Assembly: GCA_020091685.1 (NCBI GenBank)
Contig: CM034595.1
Location: 25,529,564 to 25,593,563, forward strand
Reading direction: 5' to 3'
Origin: Lutjanus erythropterus
Taxonomy: Eukaryota > Chordata > Actinopteri > Lutjaniformes > Lutjanidae
Length of the DNA: 64,000 nt
Made by a program: the position numbers and the translations under genes. Positions 27,782 to 40,879 of this stretch are shown here, piece after piece; the stretch's first letter is position 1; each line of letters starts with the position of its first letter. The notes below the pieces were generated by a model, which was not told where the DNA came from, did not search any database, and was given only the letters and a program-made list of their open reading frames with translations.

Positions 27782-30700
27782 ATGGATGACCTGGACTACA
27801 GTAAGTGGGCTTACTAATTAGCTATTTGCAGTGGCTATCGTTAGCTAACTCTGGCTAGTTGTAGCTAGTGGCTCAGTTTATTTGCTCAGGTGTGACACAC
27901 TCATCGTTCCGTTGAACAAATAAATGAAAACGATTAACCATATACCTTTTGCTGTATTTTCTGAAAAGTATTTGTGTAGAGCACATTTAGGTGAAAACAA
28001 GCTGGAAAGGTACATTAGCATAGCCCGACGCCAACTAAATATTGATTGTTTCAGTGTGTGCTCGGAGCTAACGTTCCAGCTAGCGTCGGTGGACATTTAA
28101 CACCCTGATCAGCCTCCAAGTTACACTAGGGTTTGACAGAATCGAGATTTGCTTACACTATAGAAATCGTGCTGCTCCTGTTATCCATACCCTGGTTGCT
28201 GTAGTATGAATCAAACGGTACAGTTAATCCAGACTGTGGGCGTGGTTGGTGGTGTTTCACAGCAGCAGTTTGTTTTGCAGAGTAAACACACTGGGCTAGG
28301 AGCCTTTGGGTGCTGCCAACCACTGCTGATCACAAGCTTCTAGTTTGAGATTTACATATGGGTGGTTTGGAAAAAAATATATCATCACGATATTTTGTGC
28401 AAAATACATCAACATCGAAAATGTCACTACATTATGGACCTTTCAAACTCAGCGCTTAATTGCTAGATTATTAGGCACACTTAGTTAATGTTACTCTAGT
28501 CTAATGCAACACCCCTGCAATACAGTCCACCTATTGAAAGTTATGGGTTTATAAGTTTTTGTTGAAACTGTTCAATAATATTATATCAATACCAAGTACT
28601 GAGACTAGATAACTGCTTAGATACTGGATATTGTTTCTTCTTGATATGTGTTTTTTTCCCCTGATTTTAAAATTTTCTGAACTATCAGACTTTTCTAGCT
28701 GTGCAATTGTTTGCCTTTACCCACTTAGCTATTTCATTCATAATACTGATGATCATTTATCAAAAATCTCTCTGTGTTTATATTTTGTGAAAGCATACAA
28801 TCTAAATGGTCGAAAACGTAGTGACATTTCATTTTGCCCATGTTGCCTAGCCTTAACACAGTCTATGGTATGGAGGCTATAGTTATTCTCTTAAAATGTA
28901 TTGTTCTTTGTTTTGATGTGTTTCTAGTATTAGTCTACCCTCAATGACAAAATATTAGGAAACTCCTCTGCATAATACAGTACGCACCGCCACAAACTGC
29001 CTTGTCTACAGCAAGATGGAATATTATAACCTCTATTATGGTAGGATTTATTACAGGAGGTACTGATATATTAGACTTCTGCACTACTAGCTAGGTATAA
29101 ACTGGCAACTGAGTTTGTTTGTGCTGTCAGAACATATTTACACACACACTTGTGTAACTCAATTGTATCGCAGCTATCAAAACCATGGACAACAAACAGA
29201 TATTATTTTACAGTAGCTGAAATTCCTGAGAATACGTCAGGTTAATAATGCTGATAGATCACCCAGCCCTCCATTTTAATGCCATAACACATTCACCTTG
29301 AAACTATGTTGATAAATTGCTTTTGGCATGTATTTCGTGCCATAGAAATAATATAAATTGTACTTTCAGCTATCAACTAAATCAACTAAATAAATTGCTC
29401 TTTTACCTGCACAGTGCAATGTTGCATTTTCCTCTTTGGAGACCTCTGATTCTGCACATATGTAAAATTTATCAAGTCAATGATGGAACAGCAACAACAT
29501 TTCCATTCACTCTAAATAACACACAGTATCAATATTGTGTGAGGGTGCATGTGCATGTAGTGTCTGACAGCAACAGGGAGCCTGTTTGTTTGTACTGTCT
29601 CATTAAGTCATTATTTTCTTCCCTGTTTTGTTGCGTTAGTTTGTGCTGTATTTTGTCATGGCGTTGTATTTATGTGCCCCATGTTTTACGTGTGCTAAAT
29701 GTCTGCATTGCACTGCTGCAGAACCAGTTGCCTCACTGAGGACAAATTAAGTTATTGATTGATTGTACCTCACTGCGAACTTTTTTCATAGGGACTACAT
29801 CAGTAGCAGCAATGAAAACAATTCACAGTGAGCAACACAAATAAAAATCCATTTACCAATATTATATTGTGGTGGTGGCTGAAATCTCATCCCCTAGCAA
29901 GTAAAACAAAATCTAATTGCCCAGCATACTACCACTTGTAATTTAAAAAAAAATGTGATTTTGGTCAACCAAATTGAGTGTTTAGCAGTGAAGAGATTAA
30001 ATTGAGCTAACTAACCCCATATGTTGCTCAGTCTCAGTAGTGTATTTATGCAATACCTAAATCTGTTTTACAGTAGCCCTATGTCTCTATGTGTTGGTGT
30101 GTGATGAGTCCATGAAGTGAAGTGTATCACAACTCAGCCAGTGAGTAATGTGACAGATCATGACATGGCTGATTTTCAGTAATTTTTCTGAGATTGCACA
30201 TACAGAGTCCAATAAAGAGACGTTAATGACTAGGGGAAGGTTGGGTGGTAAAGTTAGTACTGTTTGTACCTTTCTGTCCCTCTTTGTCCACCCCTTTCCA
30301 TTGTAAGATATTGATAGAAGGAATTAGTCATAACCAATTTTAGTAACAATACAGTTCTCAAAATAGTTGTATTTGATGTGGTTTTAAATTACTAACAAGT
30401 TTGCCTTCTGTTGTTTGGGTACAGTTACCATTTGTTATATCTGCAGCAGCAGTACTGGACTCATTCTTTTTCTCTTCCCCTACAGTCCCAGTAGACCTGA
30501 GCCCAGAGGAGCGCTCTGAGCTGGAGGACATCCGCAGGAGGAAGGGCGTCCTGCTGCAGGAGATCCAGAGGCTCAGAGAGGAGTTAAGAGAAGCAATTTT
30601 GGAGGTGGAGGGACTAGAGACCAGCACAGAGGGCAGGTAAGAAGACAGGACACAGTAGCTTTGCTACTATACCCACCATTCCCTAATACCTTGTCACTTG

Positions 30701-33700
30701 TTAGTCAGCGTTATCATGTTATGGGCCACATTTTTCTTGGTTTTCTTGTCTAGAACTTGTCATCCTTCCATTATCAGACCAACAAAGCACCCTTACTGGT
30801 GTTTGCTCACATCACCATATTCAGCAGCATTTTAACAGCTTTTATTCTAGCTTCTATTGAATGCAGCACAAGCCATTTTTCTTACCTTTTATATTTTTGC
30901 TCCCTACAGCAAAACTCTACAGAAAAGCAGGCATGTGGCAATGGGAAGGAAGAAATTCAACATGGACCCTAAAAAGGTAAAATGTTTGATATTTGTACAT
31001 GTCTACTCTGTGTTCAATATTTGTAACCTGTGTGTGACAGACTCTTCCTCCTCTTTGCAGGGCATTGTGTTTCTGGTGGAGAATGAGCTGCTCAGACACA
31101 CTCCAGAGGATATTGCTCAGTTCCTCTACAAAGGAGAGGGCCTCAACAAGACAGCTATAGGAGATTACCTTGGAGAAAGGTGCTTGGTCTCAAAATATTT
31201 TCTGCCCTTTTTGTCTTTCTGTATCAGCCGTTTGTAACCATGCTCTCTCTGTTGCTGTTCTGCAGGGATGACTTCAACATCAAAGTTCTTCAGGCTTTTG
31301 TTGACCTCCATGAGTTCACTGATCTCAACCTTGTCCAAGCCCTCAGGTAAACTGTGTCTGTTGGTCTGTTGGTGTGTTTTTTTTTGTTGTGAACCAAGGA
31401 CAAAGTCTCTTGAATAGTATGTAAACAAACTCAAATCTCAACAATGGAAAGTTCCACTCTAGTGGTCAGGTTGGGGGGGGGTTACAAGAGGGCAATAGTG
31501 ACTATGTAGCTCTTGATTGCAAAACCTGTTCTCTTTGACTTGACCTAAACCTCGACCTGCTTTCTGCAGACAGTTCCTGTGGAGTTTCCGTTTGCCTGGT
31601 GAAGCCCAGAAGATTGATAGAATGATGGAAGCCTTTGCTCAGAGATACTGCCACTGCAATCCTGGCGTCTTCCAGAGCACTGGTAAAAACAAACACGTAG
31701 AGTAGGCCGTGTAGCCTACCCAATGCTAAGATGTTTTGGCTCATGTATTAGGTTTGGAGCTGTCCCCTTAAAAAATACTTTATTTTCCTGTGATGGATCA
31801 AAGGAAGGAGGCATTTCCCAGAACATGCACTCTCACCCAAACAGAAAGCCCCTTACTAGAAATGACCTGATATGTGAGCCAGTTCATGAAAACATTGCTT
31901 TTCATTACTGTCATTAAGTGTTTGTGTTGGCATTCATTATTTCCTTAAATTGTTTGAGATGAACTATATTCAGTATGCTCAGTGATCGTAAGAGAGAACA
32001 AAGTAGTACTTACTTGAATCAAGTCAGTTTTTTTTTATTTAGCATGACAGATATAGGTCAAACAATATCATCTGCCTGATATTCAGGGTTTGCGGGTGCT
32101 GGAAATCCTTGAAAGCATTGAAAGCACTTGAATTTTAATGTGAGGTTTTCAAGGTTTTCAAAGTGCTTGGATTTTGGATTAAGTGCTTGAAATCATACGT
32201 GCATTGCTTTCATAATAAATCACAATTTAACTGAAAAATAAAATACCTCAGAGAGCCTGCTTGCTTTTGCCTTTAGCATGAAACAGAGACTACTCAGCTT
32301 GAATCTTGCCAAATCTGCATGTGTGGCTACACTTAGTGTAATCTGTCAGTCTTTGCTCACGTTTGCCCTCTGATGGAGCAGTGAGTAGGAGTCTAACAAA
32401 TGACAGCTTGCCAGGTGGTTGTTGTTTCTATGAGCATTGACTTGAAAATGAAAACTGAAAAAGATTTTATTGAAATTGATGGGTTTTTTTTACAGAACAC
32501 AGTCCATATGCTTATGTATTTTTTACTTGCACAGACAGCATTTTATTTTTACTGTGTCCTGGTGTCTTTTTGCACACGCACACACACACATATATGCGTG
32601 TATATCAATTGATATGTTGGAAGTATCATCTGATCCAGTATAGGTTGGGTTCTAATTAATAATTGTAGTTTTTGTATAGAATAAAACTCAGTGCCACTGC
32701 ATGTGTCTTCTGTTCACAGACACGTGTTACGTACTGTCATTTGCCATCATCATGCTGAACACAAGCCTCCATAACCCAAATGTGAGGGACAAACCAGGAG
32801 TGGACCGTTTCATCTCGATGAATCGAGGCATCAACGAGGGGGGAGACCTGCCTGAGGAGCTGCTCAGAGTACGATGAGCTCTACATTGTTTTTCTTTAGA
32901 GATGGCTAACTGTCAATTAAAGTTAACCTAGCAGAGAAACTTTAATGAGCTAATTTTACTTTTGTCTCTGTTATTCTAGAATCTCTATGAAAGCATTAAA
33001 AATGAGCCTTTCAAGATCCCAGAAGACGACGGCAACGACCTGACACACACCTTCTTCAACCCGGACAGAGAGGGCTGGCTTCTTAAACTTGGTGAGATGA
33101 TGCCAGTGAGGTCTTTCTGCGTTGCTTTTCTCAATGTTGGCTTTAACACTGGTCTTATAGAATCAAATGAATCCAATGTGTCAATTCTATGTATGTCAGG
33201 AGTATAGATTTCCATCAAGAAAAGAAAGTGATACATTCTGTGTGCTACCGTACTCCTTTAAAGCTTTATGCACTGATGAATCTGCCCTCCTGTTTCTGAG
33301 GTTTGCGGCTCTTTGCCTCCACTTGAATTGTCAGCTGAGCTCACAGTGTTGTGGCATTTGAGCATTGCCATAGCATGACACGAGACTCACTTTCCGGCGT
33401 CACGGCAGTCTAAAAATCTGATTGTTTTCTTTCGCATGGCGGGACCTGTGATCTGTGTGTGACTAATATAATCTCCCTCTCTTTTTCTTCCTCCTCCCCA
33501 TCTTTATCTCTGTCTTTGTCAATTTGTCCCCTGTCTTTCTCTAAATCGTCTGGTCCCTTTTGTCTCTGCTTCTTCCCTGCGATTTCCACACTCTACTGCC
33601 GCTGCTTGCTTTCTCAGGAGGTATGTACTGACAGAGTTGTTGTAGTTATATAAAGGTAATTAGACATGTAGTTAGTTGTAAGCATGTAGAAATCATAGAG

Positions 33701-35152
33701 TAGAGGAGTCTCTTCATCTTTGAACCACAAAGGAAATCTTTTTTTCTCTCCTCCCACTCATCAGCATGACTGCTTTTTCATTTCAGGGGGACGAGTGAAA
33801 ACCTGGAAACGGCGATGGTTTATTCTCACAGACAACTGCCTTTATTACTTTGAATACACCACAGTAAGTCTTTGTGCAGCGTTCGAATGAATTGTCACTC
33901 TTTGATTCATCTGGTGCATTTAACTGACCTGACAGGATAATGTTGCTGTATTTGTATTGTGTTTTTTTTCTCAGAAAAATGCCAATAGAATGTGTTATTT
34001 TGCAGTGAAATGTGGTAATGATTAGTCATTGCAAGGTCGGTGGAAAGTATTTGCAGTACCTGCTAAGTTTTAGTCATTGAGGATTAGATGCATAACTTTG
34101 TTAAACCACAGAGGAAGAACTGGTTTGGTTTGAACAGGCACAGCAAGAACAAAAGAGACACAAGTCAGTCTGGTCACAAGGGATGACATATCAAAAGCAA
34201 ACTGCCACAACAATACTATCACAAACACACCAACATAACACACATTCCAAGAGGACATTGGTGCAGCTCAGGCTCACACCTAGCTAATGAGTCCAAAAGG
34301 GAAGCAAAAAATATACTATTTATCACTGAAATGCAGCTAAGAACAAAATGATAAGTTTCAACTGTAACTTGACTTGATATTTTGGTTATGAATGAAGAAA
34401 AGCTGGCATTGAACATTTCCATTTTCCTCCAATTTAACCACTTTTAGCAGAAATAATGCTGAGATTGATTGAATTCCTGTTCATTATTGCATGATGATCC
34501 CTATTGTATTAGGATTTCAATCAGATTAACTGTGACTGTGTGTTTCCCTAACAGGATAAGGAACCTCGAGGTATCATTCCCTTGGAAAACCTTAGCATCC
34601 GTGAGGTAGAGGACCCAAGAAAACCTGTAAGTTTGCACTTTTGCTGAGCAGTATTCGGAAAGTGCAATGACCATACTCATAACTCACAATTTAGCGCATA
34701 TTGTGACTGTTCATCCGACGTTCTTTGCGTCTCTCCTCAACAGAACTGCTTCGAGCTGTACATCCCCAACAACCGTGGTCAGCTGATTAAAGCGTGTAAG
34801 ACGGAGGCTGATGGACGAGTAGTGGAAGGAAACCACATGGTGTACCGTATCTCCGCCCCCACACCTGAGGAGAAGGATGAATGGATCCACAGCATCAAGT
34901 ATGTAAATGGAAAAAATGGAGGATAATGTCACAGGAAAAAATGTGGGTGATGGTACACCAGTGAGACGGCCTCTTGTTTTGTTTCTGGATGGTAAATTTA
35001 CCTTCTTAAATGTGTATTTTCGTAATCCATCCCTCTCAGTGGTGTTTATTTGTCTCTTCTACAGGTCTGCTGTCAGTGTTGACCCCTTCTACGAAATGCT
35101 CGCCGCCAGGAAGAAACGTATATCACTGAAGAAGAAGGAGGAACAACCGTAG
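27782..35152 (+). CDS. cyth2: Cytohesin-2 (ARNO), guanine-nucleotide exchange factor for ARF GTPases
   Basis: Exons: 27782-27800, 30486-30636, 30910-30976, 31061-31179, 31266-31346, 31570-31682, 32720-32868, 32980-33091, optional 33618-33620, 33787-33863, 34555-34626, 34744-34898 and 35065-35152. They give 400 residues, or 401 with the 3-nt exon. An N-terminal coiled coil (about 15-50) is followed by the Sec7 domain (about 60-245), with the catalytic glutamate in [11 protein letters not shown] (E157, equivalent to ARNO E156). The PH domain (about 262-380) starts [20 protein letters not shown], and a polybasic tail ([13 protein letters not shown]) ends the protein. It loads GTP on ARF1/ARF6 at membranes reached through phosphoinositides. 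Segments [16 protein letters not shown] and the C-terminus point to CYTH2 rather than CYTH1 or 3. The chosen ATG has the best context (AAA ATG G) and gives the family N-terminus. In-frame ATGs at 27758 and 27734 could add 8 or 16 residues. Confidence 0.96.
33618..33620 (+). other. cyth2: 3-nt microexon (GAG) of cyth2, PH-domain glycine switch
   Basis: The exon at 33091 ends in phase 1 (CTT G). A long pyrimidine tract (about 33475-33613) leads to TTTCTCAG-GAG-GTATGT, an ideal acceptor, three bases, and an ideal donor. The next exon starts GGGGACGA at 33787. Skipping gives Leu-Gly-Gly-Arg and inclusion gives Leu-Gly-Gly-Gly-Arg, with no frame change. Mammalian cytohesins have exactly this diglycine/triglycine choice. 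The diglycine form prefers PI(3,4,5)P3, while the triglycine form also binds PI(4,5)P2. Confidence 0.9.
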
Positions 35153-36123
35153 ATTAGTCCCTCCACTCTCTCCCTGTCTTCCTTTTCCCTTCATCTCTCC
35201 TTCTCACTACCCGTTCATGAGTTTTGTTATGCCTTTTTTCCTCATCCTCAAACACACCTTCATCCGACTCCTTGCTATCCTGTCTACCAGACTTTTGAAA
35301 GCCACATTCTGGCTGCCTCTTCTTCTTGTCTTACACTACTGCTGTTATACAGAACCAGACACACTACAACCAGAGCACACTGTCTGTCCCGTCTTCTCAC
35401 CACATTCCTCTTTGAAAAGTGTCTTAGACCATATTCACACTAATGTAACTACTGTTTTCCTGTTCTGGCCTTTAATCCTCTCATGGGGAACCTCTCAAAA
35501 CTGCTCGCCTCACAAATCTGCAAAGACGGCTAAAACAGTGGATTGAAAAATAGTATGATTGTCATGATGGAGAATCTTCCTTTTGCTTTCCTACTTCCCT
35601 CTTCAGGTACTCAGAAAACCACAAAAACAGTAAAAACAGCAGACAGTTGCTCAGCAAAAATTGGCAAAGTTGCTGGCCAAATATTTCTCTGTTCTAGACT
35701 AGTATCTGAAAATACTTGTGTGACCAAATTTTCCAACAGGCATCTCTTTCTGCAGTAGTGTGAATATGGTCTTATTCTGGGTAGTGAGCAGCTTTCCTTC
35801 CTGCGAAGTCTTCTTTCACATTTATCGATGCTGCTTGAATGAGAAATTGCCTTTTTTGATTGTGCTTACCCCAGATAAAATGTGAACTCATTATTCAAAC
35901 ACTAACAGCACTTCACTTTCTGCTAGTGTTGATCAGAAAGGATGGAGGAATAAGTTTAAAGCAGTAGTTCACATTATTTGAAGGGGATTGAATAAGGTAC
36001 TTAACTATAGTCAGTATATTAGCTACAGTAGATGCCACACTCTCAGTTTGGAGAAGCAGAGCAGGGCACCAGAACAGGAACTAAGCAATGAACTGCTGTG
36101 GACAGGGTCAGCAGGAAAACCTA

Positions 36124-36290
36124 ATTTTTTTTTTAAAATTTTGTTGCCTTTATTATGACAGGACAATTGAAGGTATATGGGAAAAGGGGGGGGGGGGAGA
36201 TGAGCAGCAAATGCTGAAATTGATCCCATGGCTGCTGGTGAGGACTGATAGACTGATGCTCTATCAGCTGAGCTACTGCACTGATTAGTA
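36124..36290 (-). mobile_element. tRNA-derived SINE, antisense to cyth2
   Basis: Read on the - strand it starts TGCAGTAGCTCAGCTGATAG (A-box region of a tRNA-like head), passes a B-box-like GGGATCAATTTC, and ends in AATAAAGGCAACAAAA and A-rich sequence. It is the same family as the copy at 51908-52098. AAAACCTA occurs on both sides (36116-36123 and 36293-36300), a plausible short target duplication. Confidence 0.7.
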
Positions 36291-36332
36291 GCAAAACCTA
36301 TTTTATCCACGTTACAAAGGTCCACCTAAAAA

Positions 36333-36570
36333 ATCCAAACCGACCAAATTCCACAGGCAAAATCAATCATTTTACCTCACAGAACATGGGAGTTACTGGT
36401 CTACTGCAGCCTTGTTTTCTTGGTTTGTTTATATTATTGTGTGACTTTGGTGAATCCAAACTAACAACCAAAGTCACACAATAACACAAACTAACTAACA
36501 TAAAGGCAGCAGTAGACCAATAACCTCTGTACAATTACAGATTTTTCTATGGAGTTTGGGTGGTTTGCAC
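36333..36570. repeat. Long imperfect inverted repeat (hairpin) in the cyth2 3' UTR
   Basis: The inner arms are perfect over 18 bp: 36434-36451 and ACCAAAGTCACACAATAA at 36467-36484, around a 15-nt loop. Outward, TACTGGTCTACTGCAGCC pairs with GGCAGCAGTAGACCAATA, and CCAAACCGACCAAATTCCA pairs with TGGAGTTTGGGTGGTTTG. Each arm is about 105-120 nt. It is probably a foldback DNA element. Confidence 0.8.
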
Positions 36571-38787
36571 AGCACAATATTTGGCATATGTAAAGACAGT
36601 TTTTAGTCAGAAAAAGCTGTCTGACACCAAAGTAAAGTGGTGAAAATACTCTAAATATACGGCTAAAAAATCTGTATCAGTTTAAGTGGCTAAAATGCCT
36701 TCTGAGTCCATCCACAGCAGTTTATTGCTTAGCTTCCATGCTGGTGCTCCTCTCTGCTGCTTCTCCTAACTGGAGGCGAGCTGACTGGCATCTACTGTAG
36801 CTAATAAATAGCACCTCATACAACCCTGCATCAGATAATCTGAACTATCTGTTTAAATCAGTCAGTCAGATGCAAACAAAGCAGGAAATGATTTCAGATT
36901 ACAGAGATGTGCTCATAGCTTCCTATAGTACTCTTAATGGCTTTGATAAGCATTACTACTACCTTCACTTAGATTCTGTCACCGTCACGTGGGGAAAATG
37001 TCACTGTTCATTACTGTTTATATTGACACTAGGTTTATATCACCAAGTTACTGTTGAATAATGGAGATAAATTCAAGCAGCTTCTCTCTTTCCACTTAGT
37101 TGCTTGCTTAAGCTCAATGAGACAACATGTATGTTCTTTCGCATGTTTCTTAACATGTTTGAGCAATAGCGGAGAAAACCGTAGTTAAATAATCCTTTAT
37201 AACACTATACTGAGCAGCAACCTTCATCATGTTCTTGCATGCCACAAATCATCTCCTTCTTGCTCAACACTACAAGACGGACACCGACATCTCTCTCACA
37301 AGTAATAACTCTGTCTGACACCTAACTGTTAGAGCCTGGTCTGTCCGCTACAGTGAGTTTTCAAGAAATCACAAAGGCAGCTCATTACAATGTATACTTT
37401 TTGTAAATAGATGTTAGCATATTTGTTTACGATACACATAGAAATGATTTTAATTTATTCTTTATCTTTTGTTAAAATCTGATTTTTGTACGAGCTACTG
37501 TAGGACTGCATGTTGATAAAACTGAGGCGTCGGTCGTAGGTGCTGATGCGTCGCTGATCATGCTAGTGCACTGATTTGATAAGTGTTAGTGTTCCCTGTT
37601 GACTTGGAAAAATTTAATATGGAAGTTGATTTATGCATAGAGTAAATTATCTTAATTGTTGTTGTTTTTTTTGGGAAATTAAGAAGATATTTAGGAGATA
37701 TTAAGTAGTCTGGTTTATCTCTTGACCACAGTGTTGGTTTGTGGAGTAAAACAGACTCAGTTGAAGCACAAGCAGTAATCAATCTCACACTCTGTTAAAC
37801 TGATGTCCAGTGTTTGCTTCATTGGCTGCTCAGTGCCCACCTGAAGCGTGAGGAAGATATTCACAAGCTGAAATTTAAATGTTTCCGCCACACCACAGTG
37901 ATAGAAATGAAGAGACAACAAAACAAGGAACACTAACAAAGCTTTGATTCATTATATAATAGTAAAGATATTCAGATGTAATGAATCAGTAACAAGTTTA
38001 GATTTGTGTCCAGTGATAGATTTGCTTGACATCCAGTTCATAAACTTATTTCTTGTAGTTTATTGAATTGGCATTTTTAGATGGTAGTGAAAATAATTGT
38101 CTACTGCACTTTATCAATTTAGGCATTTTGGAGAAAATGCTGTTACTTTGACTGACGATACTCTGTAGCACCCTCTACTGGTGATTCACACACACTGCAA
38201 TATGCTGAAGGATGAACCATGAACTGTGTAGAAATACTGTATAACGCCACCACCTGGTCAGGGCCAGCTATAGCAACAGTTTCTGACTAACAGGTACTTT
38301 ATTGAGCTTCATTTTTTCACCTGATAAAGTTGTTTGAAGCTGAAGGGGGTCTGTGATTAGAGCATGTCAACCTTACAAGTGATTGGTCCTTCAAAAACAC
38401 ATCTGGTGTTGCCTTTTACGATCATACTTCATCAAACTGACAAAGGCCTAACTTTGTATCTCCATGTTACTTGCTTCTACACAATACATGGACTGCCTGT
38501 AGGCCTTTCGCTCTCTGGATATTCTTGAAGTGCAAAGTTGCCAAAAAATAACTGTTGGAACAAAACTATGATTCCATTAGAACAAAAGAATGAACACTGA
38601 AATGATCAGACTGAAACTGGGCCTCTGTTTCTGATTCCTGTGACCCCAGAGCCACCTCTTTCAGAAAATGTGTTTATTTTGTATTTATTTATTTTTTATT
38701 TACTGTGAGGTGAAGATGGATAGATCATCTGTAAATGTAGCAAAAGGAAAACCACGATACATTGGTGCCAGTAAACTACTGTGTAAC

Positions 38788-38793
38788 AATAAA
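38788..38793 (+). promoter_or_regulatory. cyth2: Likely distal poly(A) signal of cyth2
   Basis: AATAAA followed by an A run and then a GT-rich stretch, about 3.6 kb after the stop codon. A closer AATAAA at 36803 could give a shorter form. Confidence 0.5.
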
Positions 38794-38815
38794 AAAAGTA
38801 AACAGAGGTGATGGC

Positions 38816-40447
38816 TTGGTGTCTGTGTTTTTATTTGCTATTTTTCTTCCTTGGCCTTACATTTTAGCATTTAGATCAATTTAATGTCTTTAGTCTTATA
38901 TCCCAAATGTGTCTGAAGGGGCTTCACAATCTGTACAATATACAGCTCCCTCTATTCCTTGATTAAGATAAGGAAAATCTCAACAAAAAACACCTTTTAA
39001 CTTAACTTAATAAAGTAAGAATTGGGTAAAAATAAAAGGCATGTCAGACATTTTGTTTGTTTTCTCTGAAAGTCAGTAATGTGACACTTTGACGCAGGCT
39101 TATAGAAAAGAATAGGACAACAAACATAAGCATCAGAATTTTAACATAGTTATTATACATTTTGGTATGAGACTGCATTGACTGACTTCAACAACCAGGA
39201 AAACGTAGTGCAGATTACGTATCTTTTATTTTACAAAAATCTTTGCAGGGACCAAAACGTTATTGTTTGAGCAGAGCCGTTCTTTCAGAGGAGAAGTGTG
39301 TTTCTGGGAGATGATGGGAAATCTTGTTGTATGTTTGAATATGTATGTAGCTGACAGCATGGCTGGAAGTGGATGAAAGCCTTTGTTGATCAGTATCATA
39401 ACTTTAGCCTGTTTTTATGGGTCACTGTCTACAAAAATATCAAGAATCCAGTACGGCTTCAGATGCAGCTGAGGGCTCATATTGCTTTATTCTGCTACAC
39501 AACTATCTTTAATATTTTGAGACATTTGGACATGAACAAATGTGGTGTTTGTCCTTATAAATGTTAAATTATTAAATCATGTAATTATTTTTTGTCAAGA
39601 TATTTAATTACATTGTGTATATATTTGTCAAGAATTGTTCGAGAAATTTTAACATGTATCCAAAATTATAGTGCCTGTAGTTGGAGAAACACCCAAGTAT
39701 CACCGACAAAATGTACAGTAATAGCTCAAGTTTTTGTCATATGCACAGCAGTCGCATTGAAGCAGTCATTGTGTCCTGGACCAAGCAGTTACAACACAAA
39801 GAACACAGATTTCAAATAAAAAAGATGAGTTTTTTTTCCCCAGAAAAGATTTTACAAAGCAAATAACTGAAGGCAACAAAATTAAAGTTATAGGGCCATT
39901 AAAAGAGGTCAACACACTACAAAAACTAAAATAAATAAGGCTAACAAAACAAGATGTGAACGAACAGACCTGACAGAATGAGACACTGGAACAATTAAAG
40001 TCTCAGTCTCCTTCCAACAATACTCCAACAAAATGTAGTCTATAAACAGAAAATCATGCAAGTAAATGAGAAATGTGAAAAAGAGAATCTAAGATGAGAC
40101 ATTGCAGAGGTTAAAATATGTGAATGACACATAAACAAAAAATAGAATACAATAAAATACAATATAAACATAATAATGGGGTAAAATAAGGTGTGTGTCA
40201 TGTAATTAACATATATCCTTAATGAGAACAGGTAAGAAGAGGATTGAAACAGGTAATGCATATAAATATACTTACTGTGATGGTTTAACAGTTTGTAAAC
40301 AGCAGCAAAATAAATATGTATGTGCGTGGGTATAACCAGAGTTAGTATATGTGGATTATATACAGAGATGGAGGGAAGCAACACTGACAAAATGTAGCAT
40401 AAACACAAAAGTGTACCAGTGTTGTGTGAGTAAATAATGAAATGAGA

Positions 40448-40510
<63 letters not shown>

Positions 40511-40850
40511 TTGTACACAGAAGTTATTATTTTGTGCAACAAGATTTTTGTCGGGACTTTAGGGGCTCTCTCTTAGTTTTGTTGCGGGACAATTTACAAC
40601 TTTATTATTCTTGTGTGTTATAACAAATGAAGATCTCACGTAATTAATCATTAACAGTGTATCATATTTACTGAGTTGATAATATCTTTTGTGTTCAAAG
40701 TAACGTAATGAAATAAGCTAAAAAGAAACGTTATGAGGTATAAACCAGGCTAGCATAAATTAGATACACGAAAGTGAGGCGCATGTGTCTGAAAATGGGA
40801 CTTGAGTACTTGAGTACTTGAGTAAATGTATTTAGTTACTTTGCACCGTG
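38816..40850. other. Intergenic DNA between cyth2 and the SUN gene
   Basis: No gene is seen. The sequence is AT-rich, with a trinucleotide microsatellite at 40448-40510 and, at 40801-40850, a short relic (ACTTGAGTACTTGAGTAAAT) resembling the end of the hAT family found at 16363. Confidence 0.5.
40448..40510 (+). repeat. (AAT)n microsatellite, 21 units
   Basis: An uninterrupted AAT run. It gives a run of Leu in a reverse frame that is not a gene. Confidence 0.97.
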
Positions 40851-40879
40851 ATGGAACGTGGAACGTGGTCTTTGATGTT

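Larger units (their letters stand above)
35153..38815 (+). other. cyth2: Candidate long 3' UTR of cyth2
   Basis: No coding exon follows the stop. Poly(A) signals are seen at 36803 and, best placed, at 38788 (AACAATAAAAAAAG), after which the sequence changes character (GTGTCTGTGTTTTT). The stretch carries an antisense SINE (36124-36290) and a long hairpin (36333-36570). Transcript data would decide which signal is used. Confidence 0.5.

Noticed and set aside
35217-35546. 109-residue frame after the cyth2 stop
   Set aside because: It lies in the candidate 3' UTR, shows no domain and has low-complexity composition. The cyth2 protein already ends at the family's usual C-terminus.
40342-40542. 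Leucine-repeat protein on the - strand
   Set aside because: It is a translation of the (AAT)n microsatellite.
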